A stretch of 64,000 nt of DNA from Diphasiastrum complanatum (lineage: Eukaryota; Streptophyta; Lycopodiopsida; Lycopodiales; Lycopodiaceae): contig CM055111.1 in assembly GCA_029204225.1 (NCBI GenBank), forward strand, positions 8,249,267 through 8,313,266, written 5' to 3'. The position numbers were made by a program, and so were the translations under genes. Positions 11,166 through 21,136 of this stretch are shown here, piece by piece. The notes under the pieces are model-generated. The model had not been told where the DNA came from. It saw only the letters and a program-made list of their open reading frames with translations, and did no database searches. Position 1 is the stretch's first letter, and every line of letters begins with the position of its first letter.

Positions 11166-11394
11166 AAATAAAGTGTAGATTGAAAATCAAGATCAAACAC
11201 TCCATGGCAAGAGCACTCATCAACATGCATAAAACTAATATACAAGCACTTTCACACGTGTGGACAAGTACACATGTGCAATCAAATAAAGTGTAGATTG
11301 AAAATCAAGATCAAACACTCCACGGCAAGAGCACTCATCAACATGCATAAAACTAATATACAAGCACTTTCACACGTGTGGACAAGTACACATG
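11166..11394. repeat. 118-bp tandem duplication found only in arm B1
   Basis: The unit beginning AAATAAAGTGTAGATTG occurs at 11166 and again at 11284, nearly identical over about 110 bp, ending ACAAGTACACATG. Arm B2 has a single copy (about 40490-40600). The duplication therefore arose in arm 1 after the two arms separated, or was lost from arm 2. Confidence 0.85.
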
Positions 11395-12633
11395 AAAAAA
11401 CTAAGTATGGAAAATGCCTTGCTCTCAGGTAGAGAGAGAAAGTACCAATCAAGTCTCGGGTAGAGAGAGAATCCAATAATGACTAGAAACACACGATCAC
11501 ATATCTCTCGACGGATGAGAACATTCATGAGTGACGAGACACTCTCAAAAATCGTGTGAGGTGAAATTTTAAAGCTAGTTTATCATCTATAGTGATGATG
11601 GCTATACTATAACAAAAATATTAACATATTCTCTTCATATAGGTGAAAAAAGCGTAGCTTTTTTTTAAGAAATTAAGGAAATTTTGCATGTGTCTCATAC
11701 TTTTTTCATTGTTTAACGAAAATTCGCCCCAAAATAAAACGTTGCCCCTTGCATGGCCTGGGTTGTCGCTTATGGGACATGTGGCCCACCAATTGCTCAG
11801 TCACATGTACAACTGGCCTTAGTTTCTTGACTGGACCCGAAACACAATAAATTAACTTCTATTCTAACTTTTCATTACTAGCCTTTAAGAACCTACAATT
11901 ATAAATTTATTAGGTAAATCTATATTTTTTTAGATGAGCTTGTAAGGTCTTGAAGGCTTTTCACGAGCATTGGGCCTTACTATGTGAAGCAAAGTGTAAA
12001 TTTCTTTGGCTCTAGTATTTTGTGTCCTTTTATATGAGAGGCATGGGGCCATATGTGCAAGTCATTTGGCCCCATTCTAATCAAGTTTTACCATGTGGAA
12101 CTTTCATGCGATGTACTCCGTGAGCAAAAGTCTAACTTTGCATGCACATCGTATGTATGCAAACATTCCCCTTCAATTTCAAGGTTGATATGTGAAGGGA
12201 ATGGCAAAAGTTTCACACACCTGAATGATGTGGGCTGTGTGGACTCCTCACAATAGGACCAAAGCTATTAACAATGATTTATTAGATCAAGATACCCACG
12301 TGACGATACCTCATTGGACCCAAAAATCTCATGCATGGGATTAGATGCCTATAAAGGTCCTAGATCCTTGCATGTTGGAGACATTGCCTAATTTGAAAAA
12401 ACAGCGCCTTAATGAAAAACATTATGCCCTTGTGTCATATGTTGTCCTATAAATTTTCGAGTGTCCTTTCATCTTCCACATTTAAATCAAAACAAAGCTT
12501 GTACCCTATATGCATGTCTGTGTGCACATGTAATTGGAAGCTCCTGAAAAATTTGGGTCTTTGGGACCTAGGGTGCGTGCAGGAAACTAAACTTTCGGGC
12601 CCACAAAAAAATCTTAAATTTAAAAGGCCCAAT

Positions 12634-12684
12634 CGCTGCCATTGCCCATGCCATGTGGCTCGCTGCCATTGCCCATGCCATATG
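12634..12684 (+). repeat. 27-bp tandem duplication private to A2
   Basis: CGCTGCCATTGCCCATGCCAT occurs at 12634 and again at 12661. A1 has one copy at the equivalent place (around 5197). Confidence 0.85.
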
Positions 12685-12921
12685 GCACGTTCAAATTGAA
12701 TTGGGGCAATTGTTGGGTGGTATTTATAAGGGCCAGGTGCCGGGATAATGCACCAAATCCAGGTGAGGATCGACGCAGCTGATGCTGGCGATGAGCAGTT
12801 AGTTAATTTGCGGTCTTCGTTGTTGCTGCTGCTGTTGTAATCAGAAAATGCAGAAAATGTGTAGGCAAAGAAGGGTTATTGGGCAGCTAGTCAGCCCATC
12901 TCGCTTTCGCTCTGATTGCAG

Positions 12922-15017
12922 GAACAGCAGCATCGGCATGCTAGCAGGAATTTACAACAGAACATAGGGAAGCGGGGAATTTGCCTAGACCGATTGTTTC
13001 CTTACAGAGGTATTAAGGATGAGTTTAGTGCTGAAGCTGCAAAAATAGCCAATTCTTTCCTGCTCAGACGATTTAGCGGACAATATTATCCTGCTGCTAC
13101 ATCCACAGGGGACTATGCATCAGCACTAATTGCCCAATTGTCAGCTTCAAGAACCGGTTATGGAAGCTGGCTTGCAGAGAAATTTAATGGGGTACGAACT
13201 CTTGCGAAAGAAAGCAAATGCTTGTCTCAACAAGGGGTTAAATCAAACCTTCACACTGTTTCAAATTGGAAGCATACGTATAGGAGTATAAGTTCGAAGA
13301 TATCCTGCGCAAGGGAGAGCATAGAGAATAGCAAAGAGGAAGTCTTGCGGAAAAAATCTGCAAAATCTGAGGACGAGGATATTGAAACAAGAGGCGGATC
13401 GAGTGAAGATTCAAATGCCACTCGATTGAACGAGATTTCTAGCAAGAATACGGATTCCAATTCGTTTTTGGATGAACAAGGAAGTGATTCTGCAGGCCAA
13501 GGTTTTCCGGTTGACAGTAGTGATGATGAAGTCCGCAAAGCAAGTGGTGAATCTGAATCCTCTTCTGATTCCAAGGGAGATGGTTTCAAAATAGTTGAGA
13601 AGGAGCGGTTGACACTGCCTAGCCTGAACTTGAGGGTTTTCTGAAGCACATGGAAGCAGCATTTGCTGCAGACGATCCAAGAATTGGCGTAATATCACTG
13701 AGGCTAGGCCAAGAGCATGACCTGCATGGTGGTAGTCCTCACAAAATCCTGGCATACGCCAACAGAGCTTTGAAAATCTTGGGCAAAGGATCCAAAGATA
13801 CAATCGAGGTTGGCATGTGTTTGCATCTCTCCGGATCAGCGTACTACAAGATGGGCAAATACGACACTTGTTTGGCAAATCTAAGTCGAGCGCTTCATAT
13901 AATCAGCGCCAAGGAAGAAGAAGGTCAGGATTGCAGAGCACTTAAGTTTGCTGTTCATTTTCTGCTGGGAGACACAATGACTGCCATGGGTAAGAACGAT
14001 AATGCGTTGGGTCATTATACACTGGGACTTTCCATTCAGGAAGAGCTCCTTGAATCTGGGCATCCCCAACTGGCCTATAATTGCAGGCGAGTAGCCGAAG
14101 CCTTCACTCAGGTGGTGCGGTTTGAAGAAGCCTTACCACTGTGCCAGAAAGCCCTGCAGATTCATAGCGGATACCATGGCGATTGCTCAATGGAAGAGGC
14201 ATCCGATCGTCGTCTGCTTGCAGTCATTTACAGGGGCTTAGAGGATCACGAAAAAGCATTACGAGAGCATAAACTCGTGAAGGATATTCTTACATCAAAG
14301 GGAAAAACACGGGAGGTTGATATGGTAGCCATAGCCATTGCTGATTCCTACATTTCTCTGCAACGTTACGATGATGCAGTTGCTGTGCTGGGGAGTGCGA
14401 CATTTTGACTAGAAGAAACGAGCCCCTTAAGAGGTCTTGCCCATGTCAATCTAGCTTAAACGTATTTGCTTCAGCAAAGGCTGGATAACGCAAGGCAAGA
14501 ATGTGAAAGAGGGCTAGAAATTTTGAGCAACAGCAGAACAGAAGAGGCCAATCTATTGACAATAGCTGAGGGATTCACAGAGCTGGCCTCTATATTTGAA
14601 GGAATGCGTGAGACTGAGCAGGCCATTGAGCTTCTGGAGCAGGCACTTAGCCTTACCAAAAAATTCCCGGTCACTTGAATGCTGTGGCAGGTACACAAGC
14701 GCAGATTGGTATGCTTCTCTATTTAGGCAAGAAGCACTGCCTTACATGAGGATGCAGCATCACAATTGCGGGCTAGTTTTGAAGATGACCATCCAAACCT
14801 TGCTTTAGTTCTTAACCAGATGGGTTTAGCCAATTTGGAGCTAAAGAAGTTCTCTTTGACAGCAGAGCTTTTTGAAAAATGCGCACAGTTTGGAATATTT
14901 GAAGATGCCACTGTTGTCTTTAAAACACGCATCCATGTTGCATTGTGCACAACTGTCTTTAGAACCCTTGGGTTAACTGATCCCATAAAACCTTTGCTAA
15001 CATCATTGGACTGCAGA
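12922..15017 (+). pseudogene. Kinesin-light-chain-like TPR protein pseudogene, copy A2
   Basis: This is the better-preserved copy of the TPR gene. The first frame (12922-13644) gives an N-terminal region (GIKDEFSAEAAKIANSFLL, then a Ser/Asp/Glu-rich linker). A frameshift near 13635 moves to the frame 13650-14405, which carries MEAAFAADDPRIGVISLRLG and successive TPRs (AYYKMGKYDTC, FLLGDTMTAMGKNDN, CRRVAEAFTQVVRFEEALPL, SYISLQRYDDAVAVLG). In the same frame, TGA at 14406-14408 replaces the TGT of A1 and TAA at 14457-14459 replaces AAA of A1. The frame then continues (TYLLQQRLDNARQECERG). Frame changes near 14670 and 14740 are shared with A1, and the tail reads MGLANLELKKFSL. The A2 copy cannot make a full protein. 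Confidence 0.75.
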
Positions 15018-15950
15018 TTCAAGTCCAGTTGATTACTTAAGACATGCAAGTACTGAAATGAGATCCAATAACCTTAGAAATACTGAAAAAATTCTTAACT
15101 GTACCGATCAAATGAATAACCATATGCCAGCGCTGACATATGGAAGCTAGCTACTGGGCTCAGTCTAACCAAGAACTAAACTAAGCTCTCAATCCTTCAT
15201 CTAGAATATTGTAACATTCCGACTGACATTATTTCCTTACAATTAATTGCCAAACATTCATCAAAGTATCTGGACTCTGCACATACTGGGATATAGTATG
15301 TCATGCCCAAGGTAGATGATGATATTGTGTACCTTTTGAATGACTATGAGCAAGTCGAAATTACTGACTATTTGGAGTAGATGAATGTATTGTTTACTAA
15401 TTAGTTAGGGTTTTGTACGGAAGTGAAACCTTTTGCGATAATAAGCAACCATCATTATTGATCTGATTGAGGCATGTTATAGTATGAATGAAGAGATTAT
15501 AATGATGCTTTGGAAAGCATGGAGTAGGATGCACCTCCCTACATGGAAAATGCACCTGAGCTTGTGGCCTCCTCTATTCATCCATGTTCACTATGAAAGT
15601 AGGAGCGTGTGGAGGAGGCAATGTCATTCTTTTGTACTTATTGAGGTGATGAGAGTGGAGAGGGTGCTTTGAAGATTGGGAGAAATGATGTGGCTTTATC
15701 TCCCAAGTGATTTTGTTGGGAGAACGCCCTCATCTCCTTGGTGATCATTCAACAAATGTTTCTGCCCAATAGTCACAAAGTATCGCAATTTAAATCATTA
15801 TGTATTCAAATCTTCAAAAGGAATATGATTTGATATTTTTCTAGAACATGGTGGTAGTCACTATATCACCCATCTCCCATATGTATCTCTATTTCTTGCT
15901 TTCGTATTTCTTTGAAGCTCAATAAATCTGAATTTTTCCAAAAACACTAC
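15018..15950. other. Unique non-coding stretch right of A2
   Basis: Nothing supportable as a gene was found. The 62-codon frame at 15484-15672 has no recognisable motif. The sequence does not match A1's right-hand neighbour, so it marks the end of the duplicated segment. Confidence 0.4.
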
Positions 15951-15989
15951 CTACATTTTTTGGGAAATAAGTTGATCAATACCCATTTT

Positions 15990-16200
15990 TTTGTATTCTA
16001 ACCATAGATGCAGCGATTTCGCAAATCTGCGAATCGCGATTCGCTGCAATAAATCGTTTGAAAAAAAAAAACGCATTACCTGATTTCGGGCCTCCTCCTC
16101 GCGGATAGAACCGCGCCAACAGTGGAGGAGGCCAATTTTTTTTTCTGAGAGTTGTGGGCGTCTGATCATTGCAGGTGAATAGTTAGCAGGCATCTGGTGC
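15990..16200 (+). mobile_element. Possible hAT-type terminal region with 16-bp perfect palindrome
   Basis: Around 16005-16050 the sequence ATGCAGCGATTTCGCAAATC continues into GCGAATCGCGATTCGC (16029-16044), a perfect 16-bp palindrome. Short GCGAATCGC-type repeats near the ends are common in plant hAT transposons, and a BED-finger exon follows 850 bp downstream. The opposite terminus was not found. The 66-bp piece 16117-16182 shared with 8162-8226 lies within this region. Confidence 0.4.
16117..16182. repeat. Second copy of the 65-bp A1/B linker repeat
   Basis: Same orientation and nearly the same sequence as 8162-8226. Flanks on both sides are unrelated to those of the first copy. Confidence 0.6.
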
Positions 16201-16893
16201 CGGGTGGGTCTAAGCTTCATGGAGAGCGAAACGACCAATTTTCGATATTTGGTAAGTGTAGGCTTGATTTTTTGCAATTGTTGACATTGAGCTGTAGGCA
16301 ACCAAATCGAGCGTAGTTTGGCTCTAGACCACCTTTCTTCACGCCCACAGTGATTCCTACAGCGTTAGTTTCAACCGTTACGGCACGCCTAGCGAGATTT
16401 GAACACCACATTCCAAATGCTTGTGTATTTTTGCCATTTTCACAGAATGACTTGTTGGAAACCGAGTGAGGTGATGTCTGAGCCTAGAATGCATTTCCAC
16501 ATGCCTGCACAGACTCCTATGACCTCCGTTCCGCCCGTCTACATTCATATCACAAATTTCAATTTTCATGCCCTGATTCCATACTTTTTAGGGTTTAGGC
16601 GTGGACCATTGTGCAAACATCTGCTAGGGGTGCGGTTTAGGCCCACACTGCACTCCTTTATGCCTGCACAGACTCCGACGCTAATGTCAGTGGCCTGTTA
16701 TCCCTCATACATAAATTATTCTATCCCACGCCCGAATCTCATGTTCTTCTTTGGCACTTGATATAATGTGTGAACTGGAATTGTTTCGATGTATGCTCTG
16801 GTATTTTGAGCTCTATTTGAGCTCGGTAATGCTGTTCAATGCAATGTACTTTTTTTTCTACTGAACGTTTGCTTGATTATTTGTTGTTTGCAG
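16200..16893 (+). other. Spacer upstream of BED exon; no gene supported
   Basis: The 120-codon frame 16399-16761 contains a short internal repeat (MPAQTP twice, about 57 residues apart) and no known domain. The stretch ends in an acceptor-like TTGTTGTTTGCAG at 16893. I treat it as probable intron or leader of the BED-containing transposase relic. Confidence 0.35.
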
Positions 16894-17130
16894 GTTTAGG
16901 GTCGTGTTAATATGATGACAATGCGGGACCGAGGCCTTTGGGCCGAGGTTGAGCTTACTGACGAGGATGTGGGCACACGCCATGGCTCAAGCACCCACAG
17001 ATGGAGATGCTTGCATTGTGGTGGTCACTTCACGGGATTACTCACCAGGGTTAGGGCTCACTTGTTGCGGGTCAGAGGGCCAGATTGGCGGACATTGGGC
17101 ATATCTGATTGCCCCAGGATTTCTGATGAG
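16894..17130 (+). pseudogene. BED zinc-finger exon of a hAT-type transposase
   Basis: The frame from ATG 16912 reads a tryptophan-led BED finger: HRWRCLHCGGHFTGLLTRVR, then AHLL and GISDC. The pattern is Cys-x2-Cys, an aromatic/basic spacer, then His and Cys. BED fingers are the N-terminal DNA-binding module of hAT transposases and of genes domesticated from them. The exon is bounded by an acceptor (TTTGCAG at 16893) and a donor (GATGAG|GTACTA at 17130). No catalytic hAT core or dimerisation domain follows; about 50 bp later gypsy sequence begins. The gene is therefore truncated. Confidence 0.6.
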
Positions 17131-17179
17131 GTACTACTACTTTCTTGCCTAATGAGCTTTCTGTTTAAATGGCACAGAC

Positions 17180-20100
17180 AAAGATCAAAAACTGAGTATT
17201 CTATTGGACAATGGTTCAAACTCATAATTTTATTAATTCTCGTCTGGTGCAAAAACTCAGCTTCGAAACTGAAGCTAGCAATCGTAGATATTAAGTTTAT
17301 CTAGCTTCAGGAGCAGAGTTGGAGACTTGGAACGTAAAAGTCCCGAAGCTCCCAATTTTGATACAAGGACACATAGAGTTAGTTAATTTTCAGGTTTTAG
17401 ACCTAGCCTGCACTGATTTAATTTTGGGATATGAATGGTTATATAGTAAATCGTCGTCTCTGATAAATGATGTTGAGAAGCATATTCTCACTTTCAAGGA
17501 GGGTGTTATTTCATTAACTGTAGGAAGTTTGTCTGTTGGATAAAATTTCTATAGTTAATGAAATGGAAGCATTGGACTATTCACAGTATGAGGTTTTTTT
17601 CTATTTTTGCTATTCCAGTTGTGGATGTTCCTGAAATGTATCTAAATGGTTGTGAATTCTCAGCCATTCTTAACTTGGTAAATTTAGATCACGAACAAGC
17701 AATGAAAGCACAGATCATAAATGACTTTAGAGATGGTTTTCCATCTGAATTACCTCATGGTTTACCACCATTTAGGTCAGTAGACCACAAGATTGAGCTA
17801 ATTCCAGGAAGTCAACCTGTCTCTAGACAACCTCATAGGTTTTCTCAAAAAAAGGAGATAGAGATTTCAAATCAAATAGAAAATTATCTAAGGATGGGAC
17901 ATATATATCCTAGTAAATCACCATGGGGCGCTCCTATTCTTCTTAAAGCGAAGAGATATGGAGGTTTCCGCATGTGTGGATTAGAAGGGCTTAAATAAAG
18001 TGATTGTCAAGAATAAATATCTGTTACCCAGGATGGATGACCTTGTAGATCGCTTGGGTGGAGCTCAGTAGGGCACCAAGATAGATCTCAGGACAGGGTA
18101 CCATCAAATAAGAATTAAGTCGGAGGAAGACATGATTTTGTTTTAGATTTGGTCATTATGAATTTTTAGTATTACCATTTGGCTTAACGAATGTGCCAAC
18201 AATGTTTCAACGATTTATTTTGTCTGTATTTGGGGAAGTTTGTGGTGGTATATCTAGATGATATTCTCGTCTATGGTAAAACCTTTATGGGACACATAGA
18301 GCACCTGATAATCATTTTGATGAAACTCCGACAGGAGTTACTCTACACTAAAGAGTCCAAGTGTGAATTCTTTAAACAAGAGTTGCTTTATCTTGATCTT
18401 AAAATCACAGTTAATGGGATCAAGATTGACGAGGATAAAATCAAATTTGTGATTGAGTGGTCGATTCCAGGAACTGTGAAGCAAGTAAAATCATTTTTAG
18501 GATATACCGTTTTATTTAGGAGATTTATCAAGGATTATGCTAAGGTAGCAGCACCGCTCAATAATCTGACAAAAGGGATTGTTAATAAAAAGAAAAAGAA
18601 AAATCAACCCAGTCCGCCTGTTGTTTGGATCGAGGAATTGAATCAGTGTTTTGAGAAACTTAAAACATTGGTTGCTTCAGCTCCCGTGTTACAAATTGCA
18701 AATCCAGACTTACCTTGCGTCGTGAGAACTGACGCAAGTGATATTGCAATTGGAGTGGTTCTATTACAAATGGATAGGCCACTGGCGTTTGAAAGCAAAA
18801 AATTCTCTGCTCCTCAGTTGCATTATACTACGCAAGAAAAGGAATTGTTTGCAGTAATCCTGGCGCCACTACTTGTATGGTAGTAAGTTTATACTATATA
18901 CGGATCACCAGCCTCTTAAGTATTTTTGCAATCACCATGATCTTCGGGGGAGGAAAGCTCGATGGGCTGAATTGATGGAAGAATTCGATCATGAAATCCG
19001 TTACATAAGAGGCAACTCTAACTAGGTTGTAGATGCTCTTAATCGATTGGTGAATTGAACGAGTTGTCATTTACCCAGATTCCACGAATCCATATTTTTC
19101 ACTGAGAGGAAAATATGAATCAGACTCCCATTCTGGTCATATTTGGAACATTGTGCGGACCGGAAGAAATGTGGACGGTGTTGAGTCAAGTTCACAAGGG
19201 ACTCAACTAACAAAGAAAGATAAGAAGATTGTGGGACAGTTTACCATTCGAGATGGATTGCTATTTGTTGTGTACCTGGGGATGAGGAGCTCAAACGCAA
19301 GATTTTGTTTGAATGTCATGACATACCCTATGTAGGACATCCCGGTATACACAGGACTTTGGACTTGGTTAAAAGAGAGTTTTATTGGCCAAAGCTCAAA
19401 CCATATGTCAAGTCATATGTTATTAAATGCAAGCCCTGTCAACTAGCAAAGGCTGAATGCCATAAGGCTGGTAGTTTGTTGCATCCGTTAGATATCGCTG
19501 ATAAGAGATGGGAAAGCATATCTATGGATTTTGTAGTTGGACTTCCTAAGACCCAACGACAAAATGATTCTATTTGGGTTGTAGTGGATCGGTTAAAAAA
19601 TAGATGCTTTCATACCAGTAAAGTCGACTATAAAGGTTTCTGATTTAGCCTAGATTTTTGTTGAAAGATTATTTCGGTTGTATGGTTTGCCAAGTGACAT
19701 TGTTAGTGATAGAGATCCTAAGTTCACAGGTCACTTTTGGTCAGCAGTATTTCATAAATTGGAAAATTCTCTGAGTTTAAGTTCTTCTGATCACCCTGAA
19801 TCAGATGGCCAGACAAAAAGGACTAATCAAACTATGGAAGTTATTTTGAGGACGTTTTCTCATAGGCAATCTCATTGGAAAGATTACCTCCCACTGGTTG
19901 AGTTTGCATATAATAGTAGAAAACATTCTGCTACAGGTTAAGCTTTTATGCATATGTACGGTTTTCAACCTAGATCTCCAATAAATGTTGAGATGAAGTC
20001 TGTTAAGATCCAGAAGGTTGCTGATTTCCTGCATGATATGCAAGAGATGTTGCAAGTGGCTAAGGATAGTATCCGTAGTGCTCAGGATAGAGTTAAACAC

Positions 20101-20559
20101 TATACGGATTTTAAGAGATCTCCAAGATATTTCAAAGTTGATGAGTGGGTATATCTTAGGATTCCAAAAGATTGTAAGACGTTACGTACAGGGAAGCATT
20201 ACAAACTGTCCACCCATTTTTGTGGACCGTTCAGGATTGTACATAGAATTGGTTCTTTATCGTATGAACTTGATCTTCAAGGAAAATCGGATGCGCACCT
20301 AGTATTTCATGTAAGTCATTTGAAACTAAGTTCACATGAAGCTGATACAGTTGGATTGGATGAGAATTTATCCCATTTGGAAGATTTTTCGCTTAGTGTA
20401 CCTTTGGAACTTGAGAAAGTGCTCAGAACCAGAGATAAACAATTGAGAAATCATTCTATCTCTGAGTGCCTAATTCGGTGGAAAGATTGTACTGAGGACG
20501 ATGATTCATGGGAGAGAGTTGATAGCATAGAGAAGAATTTTCCTAAGTTCAACTTTTGA
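17180..20559 (+). pseudogene. Ty3/gypsy chromovirus-type pol, 5'-truncated and frameshifted (gypsy 1)
   Basis: Pol domains appear in order. A protease start (LLDNGS, then HNFINSRLVQKL, about 17195-17260) is followed by a protease tail with LGYEWLYS (17319-17543). RT entry (ELPHGLPPFRSVDHKIELIP, about 17720-17998) is followed by a stop-rich gap. RT core with VVYLDDILVYG (YxDD intact) lies at 18191-18700. RNase H begins with TDASD at about 18730 and continues past a frameshift. Integrase has a zinc finger (HPGIHRTLDLVKREFYWP, CKPCQLAK), RWESISMDFVVGLPK and HPESDGQTKRTNQ. A chromodomain-like end (LIRWKDCTEDDDSWERVDSI) finishes at 20559. Gag is missing: the element is cut where the BED exon region ends. 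Confidence 0.9.
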
Positions 20560-20574
20560 GGACATGAGTAGTTC

Positions 20575-20990
20575 AAGGGGGGAAAAATGTTATGTCCATG
20601 ACCAGTACATAGGATTCGGTATACTCCTAGTCTTGGATACACAGCACTCCAATGAATCAAGCTGTTAGGTATGCCATGTCATACTGGACGTGACCCAGAA
20701 GTAACTAATATCCTTGTGAGGCCCAAAACACACTAAATGTAGTTAGTACAAAGTATGCATGTGTAGAGTTATCAATAACAATTCTATGAATAGAGGATCC
20801 ATGCATAGAGACTCTATTCTAGATGAATCTATGTATAGGGGAGTTAGGACCTTGCATGTCTATGTGCACAGGCAGTTCTAGGCTCTATGTAAGGAGGCCA
20901 AACTCACCCTACTACTCACATTTGTGGTTGATTCATTGCCACACTCTCACTCTACTTTCATGCTTCTTGTTCCTTGGCTTGGGGGGGTAG
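20575..20990 (+). mobile_element. Polypurine tract and 3' LTR of gypsy 1
   Basis: Just after the stop of gypsy 1 a purine run (AAGGGGGGAAAAA, 20575-20587) is followed at 20588 by TGTTATGTCC, the expected LTR start. The right end is not clear because no second LTR is present; I place it loosely near the G-run at about 20985. The next 150 bp (to 21136) lead into the gag of gypsy 2 with no visible primer-binding site. Confidence 0.6.
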
Positions 20991-21136
20991 GCCCACCACC
21001 CAGCAACGCTTTTCAGGAAGGAAAAGGAGGGGGATGGGGGGTAAAGGCTCCATTTCCATCAATGAGGTGCTTAACTGTGGCCTAGTCTCCTTAAGTAGTT
21101 CTCTCAAGCTCTCTAAGCCATTTTGTTGCAAAGCTC

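Larger units (their letters stand above)
8225..11503 (-). repeat. Arm 1 of a 3.2-kb inverted segmental duplication (segment B)
   Basis: The reverse complement of this segment reappears at 40368-43462. Landmarks match throughout: AGCTTACTCTAACTTGATCAG at the left end, the LTP gene and its upstream region in the middle, and the CTCGGGTAGAGAGAGAATCC block at the right. The arms are about 28.9 kb apart and differ by scattered substitutions and small indels. Arm 1 also has an extra 118-bp tandem copy at 11166-11394. The right end coincides with the start of A2. Confidence 0.93.
11504..15017 (+). repeat. Direct segmental duplication, copy A2
   Basis: This is the same-orientation copy of 4073-8160. 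It lacks the roughly 700-bp A1 stretch 5300-6005. It retains an 85-bp stretch (13635-13719) and a 14-bp stretch near 14390 that A1 has lost. It begins directly at the end of arm B1 and ends at GACTGCAG, after which unique sequence follows. Small private changes include a 27-bp tandem duplication at 12634-12684. Confidence 0.9.

Noticed and set aside
11282-11476. 64-codon frame mirrored at 40398-40592
   Set aside because: It lies in LTR-like, CT-rich non-coding sequence; the mirrored copy is due to the inverted repeat.
15951-16301. 116-codon minus frame with RRPQLSEKK, also seen near 8103-8303
   Set aside because: The similarity comes only from the shared 65-bp repeat; sequence on both sides is unrelated and no family is recognisable.
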